Positions 16,839-26,825 are shown, numbered from the stretch's first letter. The stretch is 62,669 nucleotides of DNA from Oscillospiraceae bacterium (GCA_015063585.1 SVTW01000006.1:1-62669); one strand, 5' to 3'. The notes: generated from the sequence alone by a model not told the origin. A program made the numbers and translations.

Positions 16839-17619
16839 TTGAAGGATCCTCCCCCTTTTTTGAAAAGAAACGTTTTGCGTCCTCTGGCGTGGTCCGAAGC
16901 AGCATCCACAGCATCCAAACCGATACCAGAATGGAGAGCACTACGGTCAACGAAACCGTAACCGAGTCCCATCTCGCACCCTCTCCGATCAGAAGAATTC
17001 GGCCGCCGAAATCATAAACCGCGTGCAGGATCACACAATAGAAAAGATTTCCCGTGCGAAGCAGAACAATGGAGCACATTCCGCCAATAAGGAAGGAATA
17101 ACCAACCTGCAAAAGCGTTGCGCCAAAGCCTGCATTCTCTAAAAGATTTGCAAAATGCACCAAACCGAATACAGCCGAGCAGATAACCGTAGTCAAAAGG
17201 ATCTGCCGTCGTGTTTTGCAATGCTTGGAAAGAATTCCGAGAAAGAGGGTGCCGCGAAAAGCAAATTCCTCAAAAATACCGATCAGCAAACAATCAAGGA
17301 TCAAAAGAGGAAGAAGCTCGCCTCTTGTAAGGACTGCCGAACCGCTTATCAGGGCGATAAACGGGAAATTATTGACCGCGATCAGAAGCGCGGGCAGAAA
17401 AACAGCAAGATGCCGCCACCGAATACGGCTCCAAACACGGTTTCCGACAAACAAAAGCAAGGCACCGAAAATGATGCTTCCAAGAATACGTGAGATCATG
17501 GGGCGCAGAAGATCCTGCACCAAAGGGTCCTTGGAGAGCGTAGGATTCCAGAACCACAGCACCAAAAACAGAATTCCGCAAACACAAACAACGGTCCGGC
17601 AAGCTCTTTCACGAAGCAT
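16825..17619 (-). CDS. CPBP-family intramembrane metalloprotease
   Basis: 264 aa from the ATG at 17619, which follows GGAGG within the end of lgt. Six to eight hydrophobic segments; ABI/CPBP motifs are visible as FEEFAFRGTLFLG (EExxxR), then LVHFANLLENAG (second motif, His) and NLFYCVILHAVYDF (third motif, His). These proteases cleave or process membrane-bound substrates; in Gram-positives some are linked to bacteriocin immunity. Substrate unknown. Coupled to lgt (11-nt overlap) and to GDPD. Confidence 0.88.
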   Translation of the reverse strand: MLRERACRTVVCVCGILFLVLWFWNPTLSKDPLVQDLLRPMISRILGSIIFGALLLFVGNRVWSRIRWRHLAVFLPALLIAVNNFPFIALISGSAVLTRGELLPLLILDCLLIGIFEEFAFRGTLFLGILSKHCKTRRQILLTTVICSAVFGLVHFANLLENAGFGATLLQVGYSFLIGGMCSIVLLRTGNLFYCVILHAVYDFGGRILLIGEGARWDSVTVSLTVVLSILVSVWMLWMLLRTTPEDAKRFFSKKGEDPSNEHY

Positions 17620-18400
17620 CGGAATCCGCCTCCTTGCGTGCCGCGCGACTGTTGAGCGCGTAATCAAGGATCCAGAAGCCTATTCCCACAAGGGCAAGCA
17701 CGATCGCCATCAGCTGCGAGGGCGAGAGATTGGAAATAAAGGTCTGTCCGCGATCATCCGCACGGAAAAACTCGATGTAAAAACGCCATACCCCATATAA
17801 AATCAGATACAAGCCAAAATTTCCGCGCTTGTTCTGATGCAGGCGGTAGGTCATCCAGGCAAAGAGGATAAAGAGGAAAATCGCTTCCAGGAGCTGCACG
17901 GGAACGGTCTTCGCGTCCAGATGTGCGTTATAAATACCGAACCATTTGGTTGTGACCTGTCCGTAGCAGCAACCCGCAAACAGGCAACCGATGCGTCCGA
18001 TTCCGTGCGCAAGCGTAATGGAAGCCGCCGCGATCTCGGTCAAGGTAAAGAAATGCTTTGCGGCAACACCCTTTCCAAGCAGAAAATATCCACCCTCAAA
18101 ATAGATCACAAGAAAGACGAGCACGCCGCCAATCAGGCCACCGTAAAAGGTTGCGCCGGTAGAGGACGTAATGGCAAATTCCTCTCCGTCAAGAAAATTA
18201 TAAAGCGCTTGGAATAAGACAGCCGACGCGTATCCGCCCACAAGTGCACCAAGCGCGCCGCCGATGCAAAGATTTTGCAGCTTTGCGGGGAGCTTTCGCG
18301 CATCTGCCCAATAACGAAAGATCAACAGCGCGGCGAAAAACCCGAGTACAAGCAGGATATCATACAGGTCAAGCCCTAAAAATATCTCCTTTGGATACAT
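17609..18400 (-). CDS. lgt: Prolipoprotein diacylglyceryl transferase
   Basis: Transfers diacylglycerol to the lipobox cysteine of prelipoproteins, the first step of lipoprotein maturation at the membrane. 263 aa, multi-pass. The Lgt signature HGIGRIGCLFAGCCYG is clear, as are the N-terminal LGLDLYDIL segment and late EFFRADDRG and SPSQLMA motifs. Follows the M3 peptidase lipoprotein by 13 nt. The window encodes at least seven probable lipoproteins that would be its substrates. Confidence 0.95.
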   Translation of the reverse strand: MYPKEIFLGLDLYDILLVLGFFAALLIFRYWADARKLPAKLQNLCIGGALGALVGGYASAVLFQALYNFLDGEEFAITSSTGATFYGGLIGGVLVFLVIYFEGGYFLLGKGVAAKHFFTLTEIAAASITLAHGIGRIGCLFAGCCYGQVTTKWFGIYNAHLDAKTVPVQLLEAIFLFILFAWMTYRLHQNKRGNFGLYLILYGVWRFYIEFFRADDRGQTFISNLSPSQLMAIVLALVGIGFWILDYALNSRAARKEADSDAS

Positions 18401-18413
18401 TCAAACGCCTCCT

Positions 18414-20081
18414 TTATGAAAAGCAATCCCGAATCGCAATCATGGTGGATTCCGCATAAGGGTCAGGCAAGCCCGCAACCTCAAGCATCTCGCGGAAGGA
18501 AAGATCAATGTCAAGGTCCTCTGCGAGCGACAGGAAGGTTTCGCGCGCCGAATCCACGTCTCTTGTCGAAATGTCGTAAAGCGAAAGTGCCGCCGTTGCG
18601 GAAAGCGCATAGCTGATATAGTAAACGGGAGAATCGATTACAACGTATTTCCAATAGAGGCTCATATCGCCTACGTTTTCGTAAACGGTATCCTTGCCTC
18701 CGTAGTTCTCACAGATATCCTCCATGATCTGATCAAGAGAGGTGCCCTTTGTCTTGATGCTGTCGTAATTGGTATAAACGTACTCCTCAAACTCATCAAT
18801 GATGGTGCCGAGAATGATATTACCGAGAATGGTAAGCACCTGATAGAGCTCCAGCACACGGAAGACGTTCTCAGGGGTGTTATCCTTCATATAGCGCAAG
18901 AACAAAAGCTCGTTTGCCTGCGAATGAACCTCTGCCAGGTCAAGCTGGATATCTGAGAGCGCGTTGAAATTACCCGCATAGAAGTGTCCCATCTCATGAA
19001 CAATGGTAAAGCAGCCTTGATACTCCGGACCAAAATAGCAGAAGGGGCGCCCCTCGTCGTACAAATAAGTGGTATAAGCACCCTCGTATGCATTCTTTCC
19101 ATCGGTAAAGAGCGAGGAGGAGATATCAAACATACGGTTGAAGCTATCCTGAACGTCGGTCGGATAGGTGGCGATATAATTCGCAACGTAGTCCTTGGAC
19201 TGCTGATTATAGGGTTTAAACAGAAGATTGCTGATCTTGAGCTGATTTCCGGGAGACAGCGCCGAGAACAGCGGCTCGAAATCTGCGCTCAGATCGACGT
19301 ACAGGGGAACGATATACTCGGCAACGTAATCACGGAACGCCTCTCGCTCTGCCTTGCTTGCGTCACGCAGATACATCGACTCGTTTGCATATTCATAGTA
19401 GTTTGCGCTTCCCATGATCTTTGCCTGCTTCTGGTTGTTTTCCAAAAAATCAAGATAAAACGCAGCTACCTTTTTCAGATCGTCCTCAGATTCCAGATCC
19501 AGCTCATGATACTCCGCACTGATCTCATCGTTTGCCTGCATGAGCGCCGTAACCTCATCGGTGTAGCTCCTCATGCTCATCAGATCCGCTTCGGACCACG
19601 TGCTGAAGAACTCCTCACGGTAAGGAGAATTTGATTCATCAACCGCTTGACAGAACTCGATGTAAATTCCGTAAGCATCGCTCTGCATGCCCGATGCGAA
19701 GAGCTGATCGTCGGTCAACTGCTGATCCTGCATATCCTTGCAGTACAGGAGGTACGCAATTTGCGCCTGCGAAACGATATGATAGTAAAAATCCTCCATC
19801 TCGATCATTGCCGCCTCAATCGCGTCGGTGTCGGTTCCCGCAAGCACCAGCTCGCGGCACTCGTTTACAAGATCGGTAAAATGCGTAAGATCGGCCTCGG
19901 TAAGCGTATAAACAAGAGGCGACTTACCAAGCCCGTCATCCGGGTCATCTCCGTTTTGGTCAATCTCCAACATCATGTCTCCCACAACGCCAAACACACG
20001 TCCCATATACATACAGGACGACATGGAAAGCATCATGCAAAAGCACAGCAAAGCAGCGATCAAACGAAAGCGAATTTTCAT
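18414..20081 (-). CDS. M3-family metallopeptidase lipoprotein
   Basis: 555 aa. Signal peptide with lipobox at the N-terminus (MKIRFRLIAALLCFCM..., LSMSSC, Cys 23). The zinc site HEMGHF (HExxH) with the downstream Glu-containing segment is that of oligoendopeptidase F-type M3 enzymes, surrounded by long helical regions. It is shorter than most PepF proteins (about 600 aa). As a lipoprotein it would act on peptides outside the membrane, unlike cytoplasmic PepF. ATG 20081 follows TTGGAGGT. First gene of the run that includes lgt. Confidence 0.87.
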   Translation of the reverse strand: MKIRFRLIAALLCFCMMLSMSSCMYMGRVFGVVGDMMLEIDQNGDDPDDGLGKSPLVYTLTEADLTHFTDLVNECRELVLAGTDTDAIEAAMIEMEDFYYHIVSQAQIAYLLYCKDMQDQQLTDDQLFASGMQSDAYGIYIEFCQAVDESNSPYREEFFSTWSEADLMSMRSYTDEVTALMQANDEISAEYHELDLESEDDLKKVAAFYLDFLENNQKQAKIMGSANYYEYANESMYLRDASKAEREAFRDYVAEYIVPLYVDLSADFEPLFSALSPGNQLKISNLLFKPYNQQSKDYVANYIATYPTDVQDSFNRMFDISSSLFTDGKNAYEGAYTTYLYDEGRPFCYFGPEYQGCFTIVHEMGHFYAGNFNALSDIQLDLAEVHSQANELLFLRYMKDNTPENVFRVLELYQVLTILGNIILGTIIDEFEEYVYTNYDSIKTKGTSLDQIMEDICENYGGKDTVYENVGDMSLYWKYVVIDSPVYYISYALSATAALSLYDISTRDVDSARETFLSLAEDLDIDLSFREMLEVAGLPDPYAESTMIAIRDCFS

Positions 20082-20133
20082 ATTTATTACCTCCAAAAAA
20101 GAATGCCTTGCAAAACTATATATTGCTATCTTT

Positions 20134-20162
20134 ATTATAGCATGCTTTCTGCTAAAAATCAA
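20134..20162 (-). promoter_or_regulatory. Promoter of the M3 peptidase-lgt run
   Basis: Minus strand TTGATT (20162-20157), 17-nt spacer, TATAAT (20139-20134). It lies just past the stop of the upstream glycosyltransferase gene. Confidence 0.75.
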
Positions 20163-20168
20163 CCCGAA

Positions 20169-21134
20169 TCAAATAAAATCCGTAATGAAATGTCGAATTT
20201 TGATCAACAAAAACGCGGTCATCATGCAAGAAATGCTTGCAAACAGAAAAAAACGGCCTCTTAACAACAGCACGCCAATTCCCCCAAGCATTGCACAGAT
20301 CAAATGCAACACCCGAACACTCTGCGGCTTGGAGAGTCCCGCGTCGCACAAACGGTGGTGCAGATGCGCACGGTCCGCGGAAAAAGGACTCCGCCCACGC
20401 AACAGGCGGCGCGCCACCGCCACAAAAAGATCGGTCAGGGGATAGGCAAAGATAAAGAAGGGAGAGAGCAAAGAAAGGCCGGTTCCCGCAAATTCAAACA
20501 GACCGAGTGAAAAGATCCCCAGCAGAAATCCGATGGAGAGCGAACCGCAATCCCCCGCAAAAATACGGGCGGGCGAATGATTAAAGTGAAGAAATGCCAA
20601 GCAGGCGGCGGCAAGAAACAAGGGAAAGCAGGCATCCTGCTCCCGCTCCGTTAAAAGCAGGGCAACCGACAGCAGGCCACCCTCGCAGGCAGCGCATCCG
20701 CAAAGCAGGCCGTCCAATCCGTCAATAAAATTGTGCGCGTTACAAAGCGTGAGCACCCAAAAGATCGCAAAAAAAGCCTGCAGGGGCGTAAATGTTTCCA
20801 AGCTTAACACGCTTGCGGTCACAATCGAAATTTGAAACAGTAGCTTTGTGCGAGCATCGAAGCAATAGATATCATCTGCAAGTCCCAAAGCCATCATCAA
20901 AAATCCGCCACCGATCGCACAGAGCGCGGTGTGCGATCCTGCTCCAAAAGCAAGCGCGGCAATGGAAAACGCAAGACAGATCGCAATTCCGCCCGCGCGC
21001 GGTGTTTTTTTTACGTGCATGCGACGGAAATCCTTCGGAACGTCTACCGCGCCGATGATCCACGATAGGCTTTGAACCGTTGGAACAAGCACAAAACAGA
21101 TTGAGAAAGAGAGCGCGACATAAAATAACCACAT
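20169..21134 (-). CDS. MraY/WecA-family undecaprenyl-phosphate sugar-1-phosphate transferase
   Basis: About 321 aa from the ATG at 21134 (after GGGGGA); an upstream in-frame start at 21173 falls inside the trpS terminator. Multi-pass membrane GT4 enzyme that loads a sugar-1-phosphate onto undecaprenyl phosphate. Family motifs seen: RMHVKKTPRAGGI, LGLADDIYCFDARTKL (aspartate pair), NAHNFIDGLDG, FAGDCGSLSIGF and a late DRAHLHHRL. The HLHHRL end motif fits the WecA/TagO group rather than MraY, so it probably starts wall teichoic acid or another surface glycan. Confidence 0.88.
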   Translation of the reverse strand: MWLFYVALSFSICFVLVPTVQSLSWIIGAVDVPKDFRRMHVKKTPRAGGIAICLAFSIAALAFGAGSHTALCAIGGGFLMMALGLADDIYCFDARTKLLFQISIVTASVLSLETFTPLQAFFAIFWVLTLCNAHNFIDGLDGLLCGCAACEGGLLSVALLLTEREQDACFPLFLAAACLAFLHFNHSPARIFAGDCGSLSIGFLLGIFSLGLFEFAGTGLSLLSPFFIFAYPLTDLFVAVARRLLRGRSPFSADRAHLHHRLCDAGLSKPQSVRVLHLICAMLGGIGVLLLRGRFFLFASISCMMTAFLLIKIRHFITDFI

Positions 21135-21158
21135 TGAAAAATCCCCCGCATAACAAAA

Positions 21159-21188
21159 ACAGAGCCTCCTCAAAAAAGAAAGCTCTGT
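21159..21188 (-). terminator. Terminator of trpS
   Basis: Minus-strand stem ACAGAGC / GCTCTGT with a 16-nt loop, followed by TTTTTGTT. Confidence 0.75.
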
Positions 21189-21254
21189 CTCGCGTCCGTC
21201 CTACCCTTCCCCTTCTTGAGGATATGTAAAACGGCAGTTTCCTATGACGTCGGC

Positions 21255-22253
21255 TCAAAGCTGAACGAAGCCGAGTTTTTTCTTTACCTTGTAGAGCGTA
21301 CGGCGCGCGCATCTTGACGCTTCCTCCGCGCCCTTCTTCATCTGCTCCTCCAAGGCTGCCTTATCGATTAAAAGCGCATGGTAGCGTTCTTGAACGGGAG
21401 CAAGTGCGTCCGCAGTGACCTCACCAACCGCCAATTTAAAATCGCCATAACCGCGACCGTCGAATTCACGCTCGATCTCCTCCATCGTCTTGCCCGTAAA
21501 GCAGGAGTAGATCGTCATCAAGTTGCTCACACCGGGCTTATCGGGAGCATATCGAATTTCCGATCCCGAATCGGTAACCGCGCGCTTGAACTTTCTGATA
21601 ATTGTATCCCGATCATCGAGAATATATACCACGGCATTTGCATTTTCGTCGGATTTGCTCATTTTCTTTGTGGGATCCGCAAGCGACATAATACGCATAC
21701 CGTGCTTGGAAATGATCGGTTCGGGAATGGTAAAGGTTCCGGGATGGATCTGGTTGAATCGCTCCGCAATATCGCGGCAGAGCTCCACGTGCTGCTTTTG
21801 GTCGCTTCCAACGGGCACCACATCGGTTTGATAGAGCAGAATATCGGCTGCCATCAGGGCAGGATAGGTAAACAGCCCCGCGTTGATATTATCGGAGTGG
21901 CGCGCGCTCTTATCCTTGAACTGTGTCATACGTGAAAGCTCGCCAAACATCGTAAAGCAATTCAGAATCCATGCAAGCTCCGCGTGCTCGTGAACCATGG
22001 ATTGTACGTAAAGCGTATTTTTTTCGGGATCCAAGCCGCATGCCATATAAAGCGCGAGCGTTTCATAGGTACGGCGGCGAAGCTCAGCGGGCACCTGTCT
22101 TACGGTGATCGCGTGCTGATCCACCACGCAATAAAAGGTTTTATATTGTTCGGAGTATTCGGAGAAATTTCGAATCGCGCCCAAATAATTTCCAATTGTC
22201 AAATTTCCGCTGGGCTGCACGCCCGAATACGATACCTTCTGTTCTCCTAACAT
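21255..22253 (-). CDS. trpS: Tryptophanyl-tRNA synthetase
   Basis: Charges tRNA-Trp. 332 aa, normal class Ic length. Signature elements: SGVQPSGNLTIGNYLG near the N-terminus (the HIGH-equivalent TIGN at 19-22) and KMSKS about residue 198. The segment DQHAITVRQ and the QKQHVEL helix are also typical. Leader from the predicted start site is only about 35 nt, so there is no room for the T-box riboswitch that often controls trpS in Bacillota. Confidence 0.96.
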   Translation of the reverse strand: MLGEQKVSYSGVQPSGNLTIGNYLGAIRNFSEYSEQYKTFYCVVDQHAITVRQVPAELRRRTYETLALYMACGLDPEKNTLYVQSMVHEHAELAWILNCFTMFGELSRMTQFKDKSARHSDNINAGLFTYPALMAADILLYQTDVVPVGSDQKQHVELCRDIAERFNQIHPGTFTIPEPIISKHGMRIMSLADPTKKMSKSDENANAVVYILDDRDTIIRKFKRAVTDSGSEIRYAPDKPGVSNLMTIYSCFTGKTMEEIEREFDGRGYGDFKLAVGEVTADALAPVQERYHALLIDKAALEEQMKKGAEEASRCARRTLYKVKKKLGFVQL

Positions 22254-22295
22254 GATTTATTTAAATCCTTTCTAACGGTTTTCGCTATCTCTAAT

Positions 22296-22324
22296 ATTTT
22301 AACACAGATACCGTCGCTTTTCAA
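22296..22324 (-). promoter_or_regulatory. Promoter of trpS
   Basis: Minus strand TTGAAA (22324-22319), 17-nt spacer, TAAAAT (22301-22296). Confidence 0.75.
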
Positions 22325-22407
22325 GACCTCTTTTCAAAAAAATTTCAATATCCATGCTTTTTTGGGATCAAAGAGCCGCTTTTTTCGATTCGGGCAAAAA
22401 AAACGTA

Positions 22408-22432
22408 GGGGCTGCGCCTTTGGCACAGCCCC
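22408..22432 (-). terminator. Terminator of the solute-binding lipoprotein gene
   Basis: GGGGCTGTGCC-AAA-GGCGCAGCCCC on the minus strand with one mismatch, followed shortly by eight U. The same GGGGCTGCGCC stem recurs at 54626-54658. Confidence 0.85.
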
Positions 22433-22448
22433 AAATTGATTTGATTTC

Positions 22449-25367
22449 TTATTTCGGCAGGAAGCCGTAGGTCTGCATCCAAGAACGGTAGATGGCATAA
22501 GGCGAATCGTAGTAAATGTACGATTCCTTATTTCCGTTTACGTCCTCGTAGGTCGCGGGAATCTCCTTCTGGGGATTCTCGGGATCCTGCTCGGTCAACT
22601 CAACAACCGTATATCCGGTGATGCAAAGAATATCGCGGTAGAAGTTCTTGAGCGAAGAGTCCACTGCATATTTCTCAGCGAGGTCCTTCAAAATCGTGAA
22701 GGAGCTGAGCAAAGGCGCATTCTCGCCCGTGGTCAGGAGCTTTTTCATTTCTCCAACGAGAGCGGTCAGCTCATCGATATTCTTGCAAGCTTCCAGCTTT
22801 GCAACCAATTCCTGATTGAGCGTGTACATGATCTTTACAAGCTCGGTATCCAGGTTGCCAAGCATTACAAAGTCGGGCTTTGCGTCGCCTGCTGCCTCGG
22901 TGCGCTCATCCTTGTTGGCACCAAACAGACGAACCTCCTCGCCGTTGCTTGTAATGGTGTAGGAGAAGTCAACGTCCTCATCGGTGATGATGCGGAGGTA
23001 GTAGATCTGATAGTTTACGTCACCGTCGTGCGTATCGAGCTGGTTATCCTCGGAGTGCGAGTAGTTCAGGAGGAGGTTGAGTTCCCCCATCTCACCCGTG
23101 GGCAGGATCTCAAGATCGGTTACGTACTTCAAGCCGGTGCGGTAGAATGCGAAAATACGCTCCACCTTGCCGTCCTTAGGCTCGGAAACGTAGCTGAGCA
23201 CGTAGGACGCGGGGTTCTTATCCTTATTCTTATCGCATGCGTTGATCCAATTCATCAACTCCGCGTTGCGATAGAAGGTAGGTTTGCGAACGTTGTCGTA
23301 AATCTCGATGCTATACTCCTCGGTATTCATAATATCGAATACGAGCAGCTTATCTTTTTCGGTGGTGGGAATGTCTTCTGCCTTGATATCGGTTCCGTTG
23401 ATATTTCCGAGGATCTCAAACGAGTTGTTCTTTCTGGTGTAAAGCGAAACCATAGAAAGCTCGTAGCCGGTCTCGGAATCTTCCTCGGTATCCTCATAGG
23501 TAAGGATAAAGTCGAGGTTGGTCTGGGTTACAATCTCCTTGCCCTTATCGTTGACTGTAATTTCAACGTCACGGACATCCTTCACCGAGAAGTTGGTCTT
23601 CTTGGTGAGATTGTTGTTATAAACATAGTAATTGATGGTCAGGTCGGAACCGTCAATCATGTAGGTCTTGTAAACGTACAGACCCTTACCTGCCTCATCG
23701 GAATCCTGAATCCATTTTGCAAGGTCTGCGTTCTGAGAAAGAACGGTTTTGGAGTATCCGGTGGAATAAAGAACCGTGTAGCCAACCTTGGTGTTGATCG
23801 TAACGCCCGATTCCTCCTCTACAGCACCTGCTGCGTGTCCTGCGAAGTCGAATCCGAGAAGCGGATCCACCATGGAGTAGCGGTTTTGAACCTTACCGTT
23901 CTCCCAGATATCAGCCGACATATGGGGCTGCGGATGTGCCATGAAAACGTTACCGGTGGAATAAATATCCATCTTATAATCGTTTACAAGATACTTCAGG
24001 GTGGTGGTGCCGTTGCCGTTATCGATCATCTCGTAGTGCGTGCCCTCAACACCGTATTGCAGAATGTTACGGAACTCGGCATTGGTGTTCATGTAGGTAA
24101 TGATCTCCATACTTCTGCCAACGTCTCTGGTGTAGGTGCAAACACCGAACATGTTGCCGAAGATATCTTCGGTGGATGCTGTGGGATATACAACGGGAAC
24201 GGGGTAATACTCCTCGCCCTCATATACACAGTAGCCGTTGGAATAGAAAGCATCAAGGAAGGTATAGTCACCGTCAACGAATTTCAGTGCGGCGGTCTTA
24301 CCGGTTGCATCACCGAAGTAGCCGTCGTAACGGAACTTATTGAGCTGGAGGTACTCAGCGGTAAATTCTTCGTCCTCAAACAGGCTGTTAAAGCCAAGCT
24401 CTACGCTGCCGCGCGTCAGGTCCTCGATGGACTGATAGTGGTAGCCGAAGATCGAGAATTCGTCGAGCATGCTGTAATTGTAGGGGTCAATCGACCAATA
24501 GTGTGCCAGAAGATCCAGGCAGTAATCATAAGCGTCCACCTTTTCGTCGGGGTTGGGCAGATAGGTGTTATCAATTGCAACCACGGAATCGTCCTCAAAC
24601 TTATCGATCAGGTTGAGGAAGGTGTACAGATAGGTGTTATAAAAGCCGTCGATCTTGCCCGTTGTTACGTAACCCTGCTGTGCGTACTTATCCATGAGCT
24701 CCTTGTTGAGAAGCATGTAGGTGTACTCACCGATGACACGGTTATTCGGAACGGCATAGGTTACGCCGTTCTGCTTTACAGCGGAAAGAAGGGTTTGCGA
24801 TACGTATTCCTTGATCTTCTTGGACGCGCTTCCAAGCTCGGTATCGAGCTCGTTGAGCCAGCCCTTATCGATGAAATCAAGATACATATCCTCGCCGGCG
24901 ATATAGATGATATCAACCTGATTCTTGACAGCCTCGGGATACTTGATAACCGACATACCCCACTCGTTCGTTTCGGTTTCGTCGGTAATAATGGTATCCG
25001 CGCCGGTGCCGGATTCGGATTCGGTCTCAGGCTCCAGCGTGATCACGCCGTTTGCAATATCCTCCTCATACGCGCTGATCGTTTCTTCGAGCTTTGCGCG
25101 GTACTCATCCTCAGTGAAATAATGAAGAATGAGCTGAGTTTTGAATTTTGCCTTCGTCAGCACGTTCAGTGCTTCACTGACAGCCGATGCGGTTTGGGGA
25201 GAGACCTTCTCCTCAGACACGATCCACATTGTCAGTGTGATCGCCTGCTCGGATGCCGTGTCGGAAATTTTGTTCTTCGTTTGTTCATTGGTCGCCGAGG
25301 AACAGCTCGCAAGAGCTCCGAGAACCATGATCAAGCAAAGAAACAGGCACATCAATCTTTTTTTCAT
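22449..25367 (-). CDS. Very large extracellular solute-binding-like lipoprotein
   Basis: 972 aa, about twice the usual size of a carbohydrate ABC solute-binding protein. N-terminal signal peptide with lipobox LASC (Cys 22) and a Ser/Thr/Asn linker. Residues about 45-480 look like an SBP family 1 domain (ITLTMWIVSEEK..., later DIIYIAGEDMYLD and GNMFGVCTYTRD). The C-terminal half is beta-rich with several Glu/Asp-rich linkers and is not recognised. No permease or ATPase gene is next to it, so it cannot be tied to a transporter. ATG 25367 follows TCGGAGGA. Acidic repeats near residue 110 (EPETESESG) are low-complexity. SBP assignment is by general pattern only. Confidence 0.65.
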   Translation of the reverse strand: MKKRLMCLFLCLIMVLGALASCSSATNEQTKNKISDTASEQAITLTMWIVSEEKVSPQTASAVSEALNVLTKAKFKTQLILHYFTEDEYRAKLEETISAYEEDIANGVITLEPETESESGTGADTIITDETETNEWGMSVIKYPEAVKNQVDIIYIAGEDMYLDFIDKGWLNELDTELGSASKKIKEYVSQTLLSAVKQNGVTYAVPNNRVIGEYTYMLLNKELMDKYAQQGYVTTGKIDGFYNTYLYTFLNLIDKFEDDSVVAIDNTYLPNPDEKVDAYDYCLDLLAHYWSIDPYNYSMLDEFSIFGYHYQSIEDLTRGSVELGFNSLFEDEEFTAEYLQLNKFRYDGYFGDATGKTAALKFVDGDYTFLDAFYSNGYCVYEGEEYYPVPVVYPTASTEDIFGNMFGVCTYTRDVGRSMEIITYMNTNAEFRNILQYGVEGTHYEMIDNGNGTTTLKYLVNDYKMDIYSTGNVFMAHPQPHMSADIWENGKVQNRYSMVDPLLGFDFAGHAAGAVEEESGVTINTKVGYTVLYSTGYSKTVLSQNADLAKWIQDSDEAGKGLYVYKTYMIDGSDLTINYYVYNNNLTKKTNFSVKDVRDVEITVNDKGKEIVTQTNLDFILTYEDTEEDSETGYELSMVSLYTRKNNSFEILGNINGTDIKAEDIPTTEKDKLLVFDIMNTEEYSIEIYDNVRKPTFYRNAELMNWINACDKNKDKNPASYVLSYVSEPKDGKVERIFAFYRTGLKYVTDLEILPTGEMGELNLLLNYSHSEDNQLDTHDGDVNYQIYYLRIITDEDVDFSYTITSNGEEVRLFGANKDERTEAAGDAKPDFVMLGNLDTELVKIMYTLNQELVAKLEACKNIDELTALVGEMKKLLTTGENAPLLSSFTILKDLAEKYAVDSSLKNFYRDILCITGYTVVELTEQDPENPQKEIPATYEDVNGNKESYIYYDSPYAIYRSWMQTYGFLPK

Positions 25368-25442
25368 GTCGATTCCTCCGAAAATTACATGCCGCCGCAT
25401 CGCGGAAATGCCCACGCGCATCGGCTATATTTTTACTACTAC

Positions 25443-25471
25443 ATTTTACATCATTTTCGGATTTCTGTCAA
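25443..25471 (-). promoter_or_regulatory. Promoter of the large lipoprotein gene
   Basis: Minus strand TTGACA (25471-25466), 17-nt spacer, TAAAAT (25448-25443). The stretch 25472-25604 to its right is AT-rich and holds nothing else that I recognise. Confidence 0.85.
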
Positions 25472-25604
25472 GTTAATTTTTTGTGACTAAAAAATGCACA
25501 AATTAAGACGTTTTCATTTCTGTCATGCTTAGTTCACAAATGAATGTCAATATTCACAATTTTAAAAGCAATATTTCGTCATTATAACCATGTTTCAAAA
25601 AAAT

Positions 25605-25642
25605 GTGCCAAACAGACCGAATTTATTTTGTCTGTTTGGCAC
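25605..25642 (-). terminator. Terminator of the dgt-dnaG-rpoD operon
   Basis: Perfect 13-bp stem GTGCCAAACAGAC / GTCTGTTTGGCAC with a 12-nt loop; U-run on the minus strand. 25 nt after the rpoD stop. Confidence 0.9.
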
Positions 25643-25667
25643 AAAAAATTGTATCTTTTCTTCTCTG

Positions 25668-26825
25668 TTATTCCATAAAGCCCTTCAAATGTCTCGCACG
25701 GCTGGGATGGCGCAGCTTACGGAGCGCTTTTGCCTCGATTTGGCGGATTCGCTCACGCGTGATGTCAAATTCCTTGCCAACCTCCTCAAGCGTACGGGTT
25801 CTGCCGTCATACAATCCGAAGCGCAGCTTGATCACGTGCTCCTCACGGGGCGTGAGGGTGTGAAGCTGCTTTTCAAGCTCCTCGCGAAGAATATTGGTGG
25901 AGGTTGCCTCTGCGGGCGACGGGGTATCGTCATCGGGAATAAAATCGCCGAGGTGGCTGTCCTCTTCCTCACCGATCGGTGTCTCAAGCGATACGGGATC
26001 CTGCGCGATCTTCATGATCTCGCGCACCTTTTCGGCACTCATGCCCATCTTTTCACCGATCTCCTCAGCGGTTGCCTCTCTGCCCAATTCCTGAAGCATC
26101 TGACGCGAATAACGCGAGACCTTATGAATGGTTTCCACCATATGCACGGGAATACGAATGGTTCTTGCCTGATCGGCAATGGCACGTGTGATCGCCTGAC
26201 GGATCCACCAGGTTGCGTAGGTCGAGAATTTATAGCCCTTGGTATAGTCGAATTTATCCACCGCCTTCATCAAGCCGAGGTTTCCCTCCTGAATGAGATC
26301 CAAGAAGAACATACCGCGTCCCACGTAACGCTTCGCGATGCTGACAACCAGACGCAGGTTGGCTTCCACAAGCTCGGTCTTGGCGCTTTCATCGCCCGCC
26401 ATCATGCGCTCCGCAAGGATTTTTTCACGCTCGGTGGTCAGCAGCGGAACCTTACCGATCTCTTTCAGATACAGGCGCACGGGGTCATCAATTGCAAGAC
26501 CCTCCTGCTCCAGAATCCGTTCCATATTCTCGCCCGCGCCGAACTTCTCAACCTCGCTCTCGATCTCGCTCATTTCCTCATTGGAAAGCTCGCTCTCAAA
26601 CGCGATGCCGTTATCCTCCAGCGTTTCATAGAGCTTGTCGATGCTTTCGGCGTCGAAATCCATTTCTTCGATCGCCTCGTCAAGATCGTTGGCAGAAAGC
26701 TTGCCCTTCTTGCCCTTTTCGATCAGCGAATCCATGCTCTTCTTTTTTTCTTCTTCGGTTTTGGGGGCAGGTTCGTTTGCCTGATCCAGCTCCTCATCCA
26801 ATTCGTTCAATTCGCTCTTTTTCAT
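25668..26825 (-). CDS. rpoD: RNA polymerase primary sigma factor
   Basis: Housekeeping sigma-70/sigma-A. 385 aa. A short acidic N-terminal region is followed by region 1.2 ([18 protein letters not shown]), region 2 with [20 protein letters not shown] and [16 protein letters not shown], region 3, and region 4.2 with [19 protein letters not shown]. The start overlaps the dnaG stop by 4 nt (ATGA), the classical macromolecular-synthesis operon order dgt-dnaG-rpoD of many Clostridia. The numerous TTGACA-N17-TATAAT promoters in the window agree with its expected specificity. Confidence 0.97.
   Translation of the reverse strand: MKKSELNELDEELDQANEPAPKTEEEKKKSMDSLIEKGKKGKLSANDLDEAIEEMDFDAESIDKLYETLEDNGIAFESELSNEEMSEIESEVEKFGAGENMERILEQEGLAIDDPVRLYLKEIGKVPLLTTEREKILAERMMAGDESAKTELVEANLRLVVSIAKRYVGRGMFFLDLIQEGNLGLMKAVDKFDYTKGYKFSTYATWWIRQAITRAIADQARTIRIPVHMVETIHKVSRYSRQMLQELGREATAEEIGEKMGMSAEKVREIMKIAQDPVSLETPIGEEEDSHLGDFIPDDDTPSPAEATSTNILREELEKQLHTLTPREEHVIKLRFGLYDGRTRTLEEVGKEFDITRERIRQIEAKALRKLRHPSRARHLKGFME

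Noticed and set aside
22254-22324. T-box riboswitch before trpS
   Set aside because: The leader from the predicted promoter is about 35 nt, far too short, and no T-box sequence is seen.
23028-25490. 820-codon plus-strand frame opposite the large lipoprotein gene
   Set aside because: Antisense shadow of the lipoprotein, which has promoter, ribosome site and lipobox.
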